Assembly (NCBI GenBank): GCA_900548455.1
Contig: URKQ01000021.1
Location: forward strand, 1 to 57,215
DNA: 57,215 nucleotides
Direction of reading: 5' to 3'
From: an uncultured Clostridium sp.
GTDB lineage: Bacteria; Bacillota; Clostridia; Clostridiales; Clostridiaceae
Position numbers and translations under genes: made by a program. A model generated the notes under the pieces. That model was not told the origin of the DNA and searched no databases. It was given only the letters and a program-made list of their open reading frames with translations. Below, piece after piece: positions 35,743 through 43,638 of the stretch (positions are counted from its first letter, which is position 1; every line of letters begins with the position of its first letter).

Positions 35743-35766
35743 CTAACAATTAATTATACTTAACAT
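35743..35766 (-). CDS. Seven-codon upstream ORF (leader peptide MLSIINC)
   Basis: ATG TTA AGT ATA ATT AAT TGT TAG, placed 8 nt after a strong AAAGGAG. It is the only well-initiated frame in the leader. Its last codons are part of an inverted repeat with 35655-35663, so a ribosome stalled here would free that segment. Role as a sensing peptide is inferred. Confidence 0.55.
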   Translation of the reverse strand: MLSIINC

Positions 35767-35801
35767 CTCATTAACTCCTTTCAAATTTAAATTATAGTTA
35801 T

Positions 35802-35830
35802 AATTTAACATGTTTTTTATATGTTGTCAA
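35802..35830 (-). promoter_or_regulatory. Sigma-A promoter of the attenuator-led operon
   Basis: On the minus strand: TTGACA (35825-35830), 17-nt spacer, TAAATT (35802-35807). AAATTATA-AC-TATAATTT, an 8-bp dyad, overlaps the -10 and the expected transcription start and could be an operator. Confidence 0.65.
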
Positions 35831-35872
35831 TATTTAAAATTATTTCATTATACTTTTCATACAATTTTAAAC

Positions 35873-36004
35873 CTACTGATCTTTATTACACAATTTATTC
35901 AAAACTATTGTACTTAAGTAAATGAAAAAAATTACTATAAAAATACCTAAAATTCCTAGCCCACTTATTGGTAATGACTTTAAAAAACTATTTAGATCAA
36001 TCAT
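35873..36004 (-). CDS. Small OadG-like membrane protein
   Basis: 43 residues with one membrane helix: ISGLGILGIFIVIFFIYLS, then TIVLNKL. This matches the membrane anchor of decarboxylase gamma subunits (OadG: G-x-GxxGVFxVLxxLxxxxxLL-x-K). It follows the OadB gene by 14 nt with AGAAAGG before the ATG, so the two are co-expressed. It lacks the periplasmic/cytoplasmic tail of full OadG. Probable gamma subunit that steadies OadB; not found by length-limited gene calling. Confidence 0.65.
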   Translation of the reverse strand: MIDLNSFLKSLPISGLGILGIFIVIFFIYLSTIVLNKLCNKDQ

Positions 36005-36018
36005 ACTCTTCAACCTTT

Positions 36019-37137
36019 CTAAATTAAATTAATAATCAAACCGCCTGCAATTACTGATGCTATTTGACCAGCTACATTAGCTCCAACAGCATGCATTAAT
36101 AAAAAGTTTTGCGGATCTTCCTCTAGTCCCATCTTATGAATAACTCTTGCTGACATTGGAAATGCAGAAATTCCTGCTGCTCCGATCATTGGATTTATTT
36201 TATTTTTACTAAATAAATTTAAGAATTTTGCAAACATTACCCCTCCAAATGTATCAAAAACAAAGGCAATAAGTCCTAACCCCATTATAAGAAGTGTATC
36301 CCAGGTTAGAAAAATATTCGCTTGCATCTTTGTAGCTATAGTTATTCCTAAAAGCAATGTAATCAAATTTGCTAACTCTTTTTGTGCACTCTCAGATAAC
36401 ATTCTTAAAACGCCACATTCTCTCACTAAATTTCCAAACATTAAAAATCCAATAAGTGCTACAGATTTCGGTGCAAATATACCTGCAATAACAGTGATTA
36501 TTATTGGAAATAATATCTTTGTTTTTTTAGAAACTTGATTTCTACTATATTCCATCTTAATAGAACGCTCTTCCTTAGTTGTTATTCTCTTTATTACAAA
36601 AGGTTGGATTATAGGAACTAAAGCCATATATGAATAGGCTGCCACTATTATAGCTCCAATATATTTTGAGTTAAAGTAATTTGCAATAAAAATTGAAGTA
36701 GGTCCATCAGCTGCACCTATAATTGCAACAGATGCTGCATCTTTTATATCAAATCCAAATAAAGAAGCCATACTAAATGTAAAAAATATACCAAACTGTG
36801 CTGCTGCTCCAAAGAAAAGCATTTTTGGATTTGTAAGTAATGGTGTAAAATCAATCATAGCTCCAATTCCAATAAATAACAATAACGGAAATAACTCATT
36901 GGCAATTCCAGCATTGAATAATGTATCAATTACTCCGATTTCAGTAACTCCATCAACTATTTGTGTTATAGCACCTGACATAGGCAAATTCACTAAAATT
37001 GCTCCAAATCCTAATGGCAAAAGTAATGTTGGCTCCATATCTTTCTTTATTGCTAGATATATAAGCACTCCACCTATAACCCACATAATTATTTGATTCC
37101 AATGAAGATTTAATAAGTTTTCATAAATAAACTCCAT
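36019..37137 (-). CDS. oadB: Sodium ion-translocating decarboxylase subunit beta (OadB/GcdB family)
   Basis: 372 residues, nine or more membrane helices. Signature AIIGAADGPTSIFIAN, with the Asp known to be essential for Na+ transport, lies near residue 145; the C-terminal AAGISAFPMSARVIHKMG and NFLLMHAVGANVAGQI blocks are also diagnostic. The AAAGGA site favours the ATG at 37137 over upstream Mets. In known enzymes it turns decarboxylation (oxaloacetate, glutaconyl-CoA, methylmalonyl-CoA) into Na+ export. Here no alpha (carboxyltransferase) or biotin-carrier gene is next to it, so the partner must be encoded elsewhere. Confidence 0.9.
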   Translation of the reverse strand: MEFIYENLLNLHWNQIIMWVIGGVLIYLAIKKDMEPTLLLPLGFGAILVNLPMSGAITQIVDGVTEIGVIDTLFNAGIANELFPLLLFIGIGAMIDFTPLLTNPKMLFFGAAAQFGIFFTFSMASLFGFDIKDAASVAIIGAADGPTSIFIANYFNSKYIGAIIVAAYSYMALVPIIQPFVIKRITTKEERSIKMEYSRNQVSKKTKILFPIIITVIAGIFAPKSVALIGFLMFGNLVRECGVLRMLSESAQKELANLITLLLGITIATKMQANIFLTWDTLLIMGLGLIAFVFDTFGGVMFAKFLNLFSKNKINPMIGAAGISAFPMSARVIHKMGLEEDPQNFLLMHAVGANVAGQIASVIAGGLIINLI

Positions 37138-37181
37138 TCCAGTCATTCCTTTCATAAATATGTATATTTACATCTATATTA

Positions 37182-37224
37182 AAAGACTCCTATTGCGTAA
37201 ATAAATTCACACAATAAGAGTCTT
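37182..37224 (-). terminator. Terminator of the kdpDE-like/Na-Pi transporter operon
   Basis: AAGACTC-C-TATTG / CAATA-A-GAGTCTT arms with a loop of about 14 nt and TTTT on the minus-strand side, between the transporter stop and oadB. Confidence 0.6.
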
Positions 37225-37312
37225 GCTTTTTAAAGTATAAGCGGATTTTAAAAATCGTATTGTCGCAAAATACTGCAAAATAATTGTAAGCTACTCCCTC
37301 TTACTAAAAACT

Positions 37313-38968
37313 TTATAGTTCCTCTTCAATTATATCACAATTTTCCAATTTTGAATATTCTTGTGCAATATTTAGTAAATGATCTCCTATTCTTTCAAAA
37401 TCAGTTAACATTTCAGCATAAATAACACAAGTTTCTCCTGAGCAAACGCCTTTTTTTAATCTTTCAAGCTGATTTTCTCTATACATTACAGTGACATCAT
37501 CAACATGCTGCTCAGCCTTTGCTACTTGTTCTAGCAAGAGTAAAGAATTATTTATGGATTCTAGATTTATTAAATTTAAATTTTTAATACTAACTTTCTT
37601 CATTTCAGCGACTTCTTTCATTGCCACTTCACTTAAATTTAATCCTTTACCATTAATCAATTCTCCATATTCTGCTATGTTCATAGCATGATCTCCAATT
37701 CGCTCTATATTCCCCACGATCTTGAAATATGCATTAATAGCCTTAGCATCATTTTCAGGCATTTCAACAGAAATAACTTCAGATATAAATTTAGATATTT
37801 CTGCATTTAAATAATCAATATAATCTTCATTTTCCTTTACCTTATCAAGCATCTCATCAGTACTTTTTTCAATTGACTCAAAACTTAACGTAACATTATC
37901 TTTTACAATTTGGTACATCCTTGCTATCTCTTTTTGCAATTGATAAATAATAATTGAAATTGATCCTATCTTATGTCCTGTTATGTTCTTAGTATCAATG
38001 TATTTAAGCCTTTTCCCTTCTATTTCATTACCTCTATCAGGCAAAATTCTTTTTACTATCTTTATTAGTAACCCTCCAAAAGGAAGAAGTACTAGCGTAG
38101 TAACTATATTAAATACTGTATGAACATTTGCTATTTGTGCTGCTGGGTTTGATGGATTTAAATTTTTCATAAAGGATGTAAATGGCGTTGTCATACATAT
38201 TAACACAAATATAGAAGTACCTATTACATTAAATAGTAAATGAATAAGCGTAGTTCTTTTAGCATTCCTATTCGTTCCAATTGATGCTAAAACTGCAGTA
38301 ATACATGTTCCTATATTTTGCCCAAATAGAACATAAACTGAACTTGAAAGTCCAATAACTCCACTGTTAGCCAATGCTTGAAGTATTCCAACTGATGCAG
38401 AAGATGATTGTATTACTGCTGTAAACATAGCCCCTGCAAGTATACCTATCAATGGATTTTTAAATTGGGTCATCAAGCTTACAAATTTTTGTGAATTTTG
38501 TAACGGTACCATTGAAGTTGCCATAGTTTCCATTCCAATGAACAAAATACCTAATCCAGCAATTATTTCACCCAAATGATTGACTTTTTTATTTTTCATA
38601 AAAACAGCCATTACAACTCCTATGATTGCAAAAATTGGTGCAATCATACCTATATCTAAAGCTATAAGCTGACCAGTAATTGTAGTCCCTATGTTAGCTC
38701 CCATTATTACCCAGACAGCTTGTTTCAACGTCATAATTCCTGAATTTACAAATCCAACAACCATTACTGTGGTTGCAGATGAAGATTGAATAACTGCTGT
38801 AATACCAGCACCAACGGCTACTCCAAGAAACCTGTTTGAAGTAAGCTTTTCAAGGATTTTTTTCATCTTATTCCCTGCAGTTGCTTCAAGGCCTTCGCTC
38901 ATCATTTTCATTCCATAAAGGAAAAGCGCTAAGCCCCCCATTAACATAAAAATGTCCGTTATTTTCAT
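37313..38968 (-). CDS. Na+/phosphate cotransporter with PhoU-like C-terminal domain
   Basis: 551 residues of the NptA/YjbB family. Two inverted Na/Pi repeats carry the QSSSATTVMVVGFVNSG (about 60) and QSSSASVGILQALANSG (about 190) motifs, each preceded by helices typical of NaPi-II. The C-terminal third (about 340-540) is a PhoU-like helical bundle (IERIGDHAMNIAEY, FERIGDHLLNIAQEY). It moves phosphate, in or out, with Na+. Located 48 nt downstream of a KdpE-like regulator gene on the same strand, thus probably in its operon and under its control. Confidence 0.9.
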   Translation of the reverse strand: MKITDIFMLMGGLALFLYGMKMMSEGLEATAGNKMKKILEKLTSNRFLGVAVGAGITAVIQSSSATTVMVVGFVNSGIMTLKQAVWVIMGANIGTTITGQLIALDIGMIAPIFAIIGVVMAVFMKNKKVNHLGEIIAGLGILFIGMETMATSMVPLQNSQKFVSLMTQFKNPLIGILAGAMFTAVIQSSSASVGILQALANSGVIGLSSSVYVLFGQNIGTCITAVLASIGTNRNAKRTTLIHLLFNVIGTSIFVLICMTTPFTSFMKNLNPSNPAAQIANVHTVFNIVTTLVLLPFGGLLIKIVKRILPDRGNEIEGKRLKYIDTKNITGHKIGSISIIIYQLQKEIARMYQIVKDNVTLSFESIEKSTDEMLDKVKENEDYIDYLNAEISKFISEVISVEMPENDAKAINAYFKIVGNIERIGDHAMNIAEYGELINGKGLNLSEVAMKEVAEMKKVSIKNLNLINLESINNSLLLLEQVAKAEQHVDDVTVMYRENQLERLKKGVCSGETCVIYAEMLTDFERIGDHLLNIAQEYSKLENCDIIEEEL

Positions 38969-39015
38969 ACCATTTCCTCTTTCTTATAAATCATATATAT
39001 TTAAGATTATTATAT

Positions 39016-39726
39016 TTAACTTTCTTCATTATCAGCCATTCTATAACCTATTCCAACTTCAGTAAAAATATACTTAGGCTCACCTGGATTTTCTTCAATT
39101 TTTCTCCTGATATTTGCCATATTAACTCTTAGTATTTTATTATCACTGGTTGTATATGGCCCCCAAATATGTTCCATAATATAGTCATAAGTTAAAACTC
39201 GTCCTGGTTGTCTTGCTATAAGCTCTACAATTTTAAATTCTATCTGTGTTAAATGAACATCCTTGCCATTGACTATAACACAGTGCTTTTTAAAGTCTAT
39301 TTTAAAATCACCTACAGCGTAAGAGTTCTCTATCTCATTTCCATTTCCATACTGATTTGCGCTATGCCTTAAAGCTGTACGTATACGTGCTAATAACTCT
39401 GAAGTTCCAAAAGGTTTAGTAATGTAATCATCTGCCCCAATATCTAATGCTTGTACCTTTTCGCTTTCTAAATCTCTGGCAGATACAATAAGAATAGGAC
39501 AATGGCAATATTCTCGTATTTTCTTTAAAACTTCTACTCCATCCATATCTGGTAATCCTAAATCTAATAAAATAATATCTGGGCAGTGTGAACTTGATAG
39601 CATAAGTGCTTGTTCGCCAGATTTAGCTACAATTACACCATATCCATTTGTGGTAAGAATTGTTGATAATACATGTATTATAGCCTCTTCATCTTCTACA
39701 ATTAAAACCTTTTCTTTTATAATCAT
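39016..39726 (-). CDS. OmpR/KdpE-like response regulator
   Basis: 236 residues: receiver domain (about 1-120, phosphorylation Asp in IILLDLGLPDMDG, Lys in YITKPF) and a winged-helix DNA-binding domain (about 130-230; YIMEHIWG, LRVNMANIRRKIEENPGEPKYI, then FTEVGIGYRM). Best resembles KdpE. Its start overlaps the kinase stop by 4 nt (ATGA), so both are co-translated. The operon continues into the Na/Pi transporter and no kdpFABC genes are seen, so the target may be phosphate or ion transport instead of potassium uptake. Confidence 0.88.
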   Translation of the reverse strand: MIIKEKVLIVEDEEAIIHVLSTILTTNGYGVIVAKSGEQALMLSSSHCPDIILLDLGLPDMDGVEVLKKIREYCHCPILIVSARDLESEKVQALDIGADDYITKPFGTSELLARIRTALRHSANQYGNGNEIENSYAVGDFKIDFKKHCVIVNGKDVHLTQIEFKIVELIARQPGRVLTYDYIMEHIWGPYTTSDNKILRVNMANIRRKIEENPGEPKYIFTEVGIGYRMADNEES

Positions 39727-41264
39727 TTCTCATCCTCCATAGGAAGTGTAAATGTAAAAATGGCTCCACCCATTTTACTATTTTCACCTTTAATTTCTCC
39801 TCCATGTGCTACAACTACTGATTTGCATATAGAAAGTCCTATCCCAAGTCCTCTAGATGTGTCATTATTTTTATGATTTCTACTTGCAAATCCTTCAAAT
39901 AATACTGGCATCTCATCTTTGGAAATACCCTTTCCTCTATCTCTTACTTCAAAAACTGCATTATTATTATCTACCGATGCAGTTATGTCAATATATTTAC
40001 TTTTATCTCCATACTTTATTGCATTTTCTATTAAATTAATTAGCACTTGGCATATTAATGTTGCATCCATAGGTGCCATAATAAACTCATCTGGAACTTT
40101 TATTTTAAGCTTAGCAATGGGAAATCTTTTTTTAATTCTCTTAGCAGCTTCTGCTATAACTTCCTCAACAGCCTCTGGTTCTTTTTTTAAATTAGGCTTA
40201 TCATCACTAATCTTCGTAACAGATAATAAATTTTCAACCATATGAAGTAACCAACTAGCATCTTCATGAATATCTTCTATGAGCTTATCATGTGAACACT
40301 TATCTATCCTGTCACCATTTTCTTTAATTGCAGCACTAGCTCCAAGAATACCTGTAAGGGGAGTTCTCAAATCATGTGATATAGCTCTTAAAAGATTTCC
40401 TCTCATCTTTTCCTTTTCTGCTTCTAGCTCAATTATCTGTTGTTCATCAATTATGCTTTGCTTTTCTAGCGCCATAGCAATCTGAGATAAAATAAGTCTA
40501 ATGAAATTAAGCATTTCATCATCAAATACATCCCTTCTACCACATTCCAAACCTATTACCCCAAAGACTTGTCCGTTAGAAATTACTGGAATATATAAAA
40601 ACTTAGACTTTGAATCATTTTCCTTAGAAATACCCGTCATATCTTGACTGTCAAAGGATCTATTAATCTCTTTTAATTCTATATCATAATTTATATTTCT
40701 ATTTATATTTTTTGTAGTTTCCCTGACTTCTTCTATATTTTTTACGGGATACATATAAAAAACTACTGTAGAATCTGTAAAATGTTTCAAACACTCTATT
40801 GTGATTTCAACAATACTGTCTTTGCCTTTTGCTAATAAAAGTCTTTGACTTATTTCATATAATTGATGGGTTTTTTGTTCTCTTGCTCTAGCTTGTTCCA
40901 TTTGTTTTTTTATATTGGTTGTCATTGTACTAGTTATTATAGATACCAAAAACATACTTAAAAACATTAATGGATAACCTGAAATAGTAAAATTCAATCT
41001 AAAATACGGATATGTAAAAATATAATTTGCGCCTATAACACCGATTATGGAAGATACTATTCCCCACATATACCTTGATGTTTTTAATGAAATAAAAATA
41101 ATAGCTAACATATATATGGAAATAACATTATTATTTGCACCTGTACCTTTCACAATCATAGCCGAAAAAAAAGTTGCTACTATGAGAATTATTACGGAGA
41201 AAAATAAATCGCTAAAAAAACCTTCATTTTTCTTATATATCCAATTAACTATTTTGCATTTCAT
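39723..41264 (-). CDS. KdpD-like sensor histidine kinase lacking the N-terminal KdpD/USP domains
   Basis: 513 residues; full KdpD is ~900. It begins at the DUF4118 four-helix membrane domain (about 18-115), followed by a GAF domain (about 130-270), HisKA with LLRAISHDLRTPLTG (His at about 294) and an HATPase domain (LINLIENAIKYG, DRGKGISKDEMP, RGLGIGLSICKSVV). The cytoplasmic KdpD sensor and UspA domains are absent. GGAGG precedes the ATG, so the short form is native, not a truncation at the window edge. Partner regulator overlaps by 4 nt. Confidence 0.9.
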   Translation of the reverse strand: MKCKIVNWIYKKNEGFFSDLFFSVIILIVATFFSAMIVKGTGANNNVISIYMLAIIFISLKTSRYMWGIVSSIIGVIGANYIFTYPYFRLNFTISGYPLMFLSMFLVSIITSTMTTNIKKQMEQARAREQKTHQLYEISQRLLLAKGKDSIVEITIECLKHFTDSTVVFYMYPVKNIEEVRETTKNINRNINYDIELKEINRSFDSQDMTGISKENDSKSKFLYIPVISNGQVFGVIGLECGRRDVFDDEMLNFIRLILSQIAMALEKQSIIDEQQIIELEAEKEKMRGNLLRAISHDLRTPLTGILGASAAIKENGDRIDKCSHDKLIEDIHEDASWLLHMVENLLSVTKISDDKPNLKKEPEAVEEVIAEAAKRIKKRFPIAKLKIKVPDEFIMAPMDATLICQVLINLIENAIKYGDKSKYIDITASVDNNNAVFEVRDRGKGISKDEMPVLFEGFASRNHKNNDTSRGLGIGLSICKSVVVAHGGEIKGENSKMGGAIFTFTLPMEDEK

Positions 41265-41361
41265 ACAAATACCTCCAAATAAAATTTTACAACATCATAA
41301 ATAATATTAACAGTATTAATAGTGTTAAGAAGATGTTAAACTTTTCAACACTATTATACTT

Positions 41362-41401
41362 AAAAAGCCTTTACAAAATTCTACTTTTGTAAAAGCTTTT
41401 T
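41362..41401. terminator. Terminator after the third chemoreceptor gene
   Basis: AAAAAGCCTTTACAAAA / TTTTGTAAAAGCTTTTT arms (one mismatch) with a 6-nt loop, just after the minus-strand receptor stop and T-rich on both sides. Confidence 0.85.
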
Positions 41402-41410
41402 AAATTTTTT

Positions 41411-43480
41411 TTAAATTTTAAACTCATTCATCATCTTTACTAAAAGTTCACAACTTAAATTTGTTTCTTCTGTAATTTCTACAATGTTATCTACACTCTT
41501 AGATACATCACTTGTATTATTTGCAACTTTACCTATTGTATTAGCAGCTTCCATATTACATTCAGCTATTTCATTTATTGACTTTCCTATGGATTCTATT
41601 GATTGACTTATATATTCAGCAGAATTCATAAATTCTCTAAAGGATTCATTAGTAAATTCTGCATCCTTTAAATATTGATTTCCAATTTCTACCATATTAT
41701 TATAATCACTTATAACTTGAGTTTTAATATAATCTAATGCCATATTAGAACCATTAGTTAATTCATCAACAGAATCTACTACTTCCTTTGTTATACTCTG
41801 TATTTCTTCTGCCGTTACCTTTGATCCTTCTGCAAGATTTCTAATTTCAGCTGCTACCACAGCAAAACCTTTTCCTGCTTCTCCAACTCTAGCCGCCTCA
41901 ATAGCTGCATTTAAAGCTAATAGATTAGTCTCATCGGCTATTTCTAAAATAGCATTTGAAAGAGATTTAATTTTTTCAATAGCACTTGCCCTTTTTATAG
42001 CAGTACTTAATGTTTTATTAATATTATCATTCATGATATCAGCTTTATTTCTTGCTTCTTCTGCTCTATCTTTAAGCTTTTCTGCTCTATTTGAAATTTC
42101 TTCTGTAACTTTTACTCCATTTTCGGATTTTTCAGCAACTACTCGAGCTATATCTATAACTTTATTAGATGTACTTTCCATTTCCTGAGTTGATGCTGCA
42201 GTCTCTTCCATTCCCGCAGATAATTCCATAGTAGATGATGCAATTTCTGAAATTTCTTTTGATAAATCTTGAATATGATTTCTAGCCTCATAAGTTATTA
42301 AATTAATACTTTCAGACTTATTAACTACACCACTTATAATTGTCTTCAAGGATTCTTGCATTTTATTTAGAGCTTTTGCTAAGTCACTTATCTCATCCTC
42401 ACCATTAACATCTATAGAAGTTTTTAAATCTCCTTCTGAAATTTCATTTGCAACCAAAATTAATTTTGAAATTGGATTTGCAATAATTTTTCCTACTTTG
42501 TATGCTATAAAACTCATTATTAAACATATACCTATTGCAGCTAAAACACATGCAATAATTGTTTTATTAAAGTTTGAATACAATTCTTTTGATGTTGGTA
42601 ATATGCTATAAGTCCACCCATTACTTAATCGTGAATACGCCCCAATGTGTTCCGTATTATCAATTGTAGAATTATAACTACTATTATAATTAGTTTTCAT
42701 AGTTTCACTCACGGACTTTAAAGCTCCATTATAAACTTCATCAATTAAATTGTCTTGAGTAAAACTAGAATGATATATAAATTGATTATCTTCATTAATC
42801 AAAAACTCAGTTCCTGTTTTATATGTACTGTTCTCTTTAACAATATTTGATATGTACTCAAAATCAAAATCTAATCCTGCTACTCCAAAGTACTGTCCAT
42901 TTATGTAAAATGGTATAACATATGATATTATTGTTTTATTTAAATTAGCATTTACATATGGACTCATCCAAATTGCTTTACCCTTTTTAAGCGGTTCATA
43001 AAACCATCCCACATGTTCTTTGTCAGCTGGATCATATATACTTAAATCCGTAGGTTCAACACTCTCCATTTTCCCATTATCAGTAGCGGTATAAAACAAT
43101 CCCGAGGTACCATAAGTTAAATTCGGATCGTATCTTACATATATTGTAAGCAAACCTTCTATATCTTTTGCTTTATCAATGGCATATTCATTAATCTCTT
43201 TTTCAAACTCTTTGAAATAATTTTCATCCCTTGATAAAACTTTATCCTTATCTACTTTAGATGTTATATTAAATACTATATCATAAATCGTCGTATCAAC
43301 ATTCTCTAAAATGTTGTTAATAGCTTGAGTTCCTCTTAAAGTGGCTAATTCTACTTCAGTTTTAGAACTATTCTTAACGCTTTTATTAAATTGACTCAAG
43401 CATACTAATGAAACTCCTAAAGATGCCACTATTAGAGATATTACAGTCATTAAAATGATTTTACTGCTTATTTTTTTCAT
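41411..43480 (-). CDS. Methyl-accepting chemotaxis protein with large Cache-type sensor
   Basis: 689 residues: N-terminal helix (about 8-28), extracellular dCache-like domain (about 35-300), second helix (about 303-325), HAMP (about 326-378) and a signalling domain with tip NLLALNAAIEAARVGEAGKG. The sensor lacks the amino-acid-binding Arg-Trp-Tyr pattern seen in the 661-residue receptor and has a GWFYEPLKKGKAIWMSPY block instead, so the ligand class probably differs. The C-terminal IKTQVISDYNNMVEIGNQY segment links it to the 447-residue receptor. A sigma-D-like promoter lies upstream. Confidence 0.92.
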   Translation of the reverse strand: MKKISSKIILMTVISLIVASLGVSLVCLSQFNKSVKNSSKTEVELATLRGTQAINNILENVDTTIYDIVFNITSKVDKDKVLSRDENYFKEFEKEINEYAIDKAKDIEGLLTIYVRYDPNLTYGTSGLFYTATDNGKMESVEPTDLSIYDPADKEHVGWFYEPLKKGKAIWMSPYVNANLNKTIISYVIPFYINGQYFGVAGLDFDFEYISNIVKENSTYKTGTEFLINEDNQFIYHSSFTQDNLIDEVYNGALKSVSETMKTNYNSSYNSTIDNTEHIGAYSRLSNGWTYSILPTSKELYSNFNKTIIACVLAAIGICLIMSFIAYKVGKIIANPISKLILVANEISEGDLKTSIDVNGEDEISDLAKALNKMQESLKTIISGVVNKSESINLITYEARNHIQDLSKEISEIASSTMELSAGMEETAASTQEMESTSNKVIDIARVVAEKSENGVKVTEEISNRAEKLKDRAEEARNKADIMNDNINKTLSTAIKRASAIEKIKSLSNAILEIADETNLLALNAAIEAARVGEAGKGFAVVAAEIRNLAEGSKVTAEEIQSITKEVVDSVDELTNGSNMALDYIKTQVISDYNNMVEIGNQYLKDAEFTNESFREFMNSAEYISQSIESIGKSINEIAECNMEAANTIGKVANNTSDVSKSVDNIVEITEETNLSCELLVKMMNEFKI

Positions 43481-43545
43481 ATAGCCCTCCTAATTAAGTA
43501 AATAATACTACACATTTCTCCTAAAATTTTATTAGTGTTACTTTA

Positions 43546-43572
43546 TTATCGTATAAATGTATAATACATTTA
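43546..43572 (-). promoter_or_regulatory. Sigma-D-like (motility) promoter of the chemoreceptor gene
   Basis: On the minus strand: TAAA (43569-43572), 15-nt spacer, TACGATAA (43546-43553), close to the sigma-D consensus TAAA-N15-GCCGATAA. It lies about 65 bp upstream of the receptor start codon. Confidence 0.65.
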
Positions 43573-43584
43573 TACTTACACGCA

Positions 43585-43616
43585 AAAAAGGAGCCGATTT
43601 AAAATCTGCTCCTTTT
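43585..43616. terminator. Terminator of pepV
   Basis: AAAAGGAGC-C-GATTT / AAATC-T-GCTCCTTTT hairpin followed by T-rich DNA that includes three copies of a TCTATTTTA-like unit (about 43617-43642). Confidence 0.75.
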
Positions 43617-43638
43617 CTATCTATTTTATCTATTTTAT

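Larger units (their letters stand above)
35377..35795 (-). promoter_or_regulatory. Attenuator leader of the GNAT/ABC operon
   Basis: About 420 nt of untranslated leader from the predicted start of transcription to the 49-residue ORF. It holds a 7-codon upstream ORF (35743-35766), a small hairpin right after it (TTCTT/AAGAA), competing pairings and a strong terminator (35467-35501). TAATTGTTA in the upstream ORF is perfectly complementary to a segment at 35655-35663, which can instead pair with an ATTAATTGT at about 35690. After the terminator there is AGGAGGTGAAAAAC without an ordinary start codon in range, perhaps another short leader ORF (GTG-AAA-AAC... seven codons). The layout fits antibiotic-sensing ribosome-mediated attenuation, as for bmrCD of B. 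subtilis; this is inference. Confidence 0.65.

Noticed and set aside
41265..41361. Possible RNA element upstream of the KdpD-like gene
   Set aside because: Only AT-rich sequence and a ribosome site; no conserved riboswitch block found.
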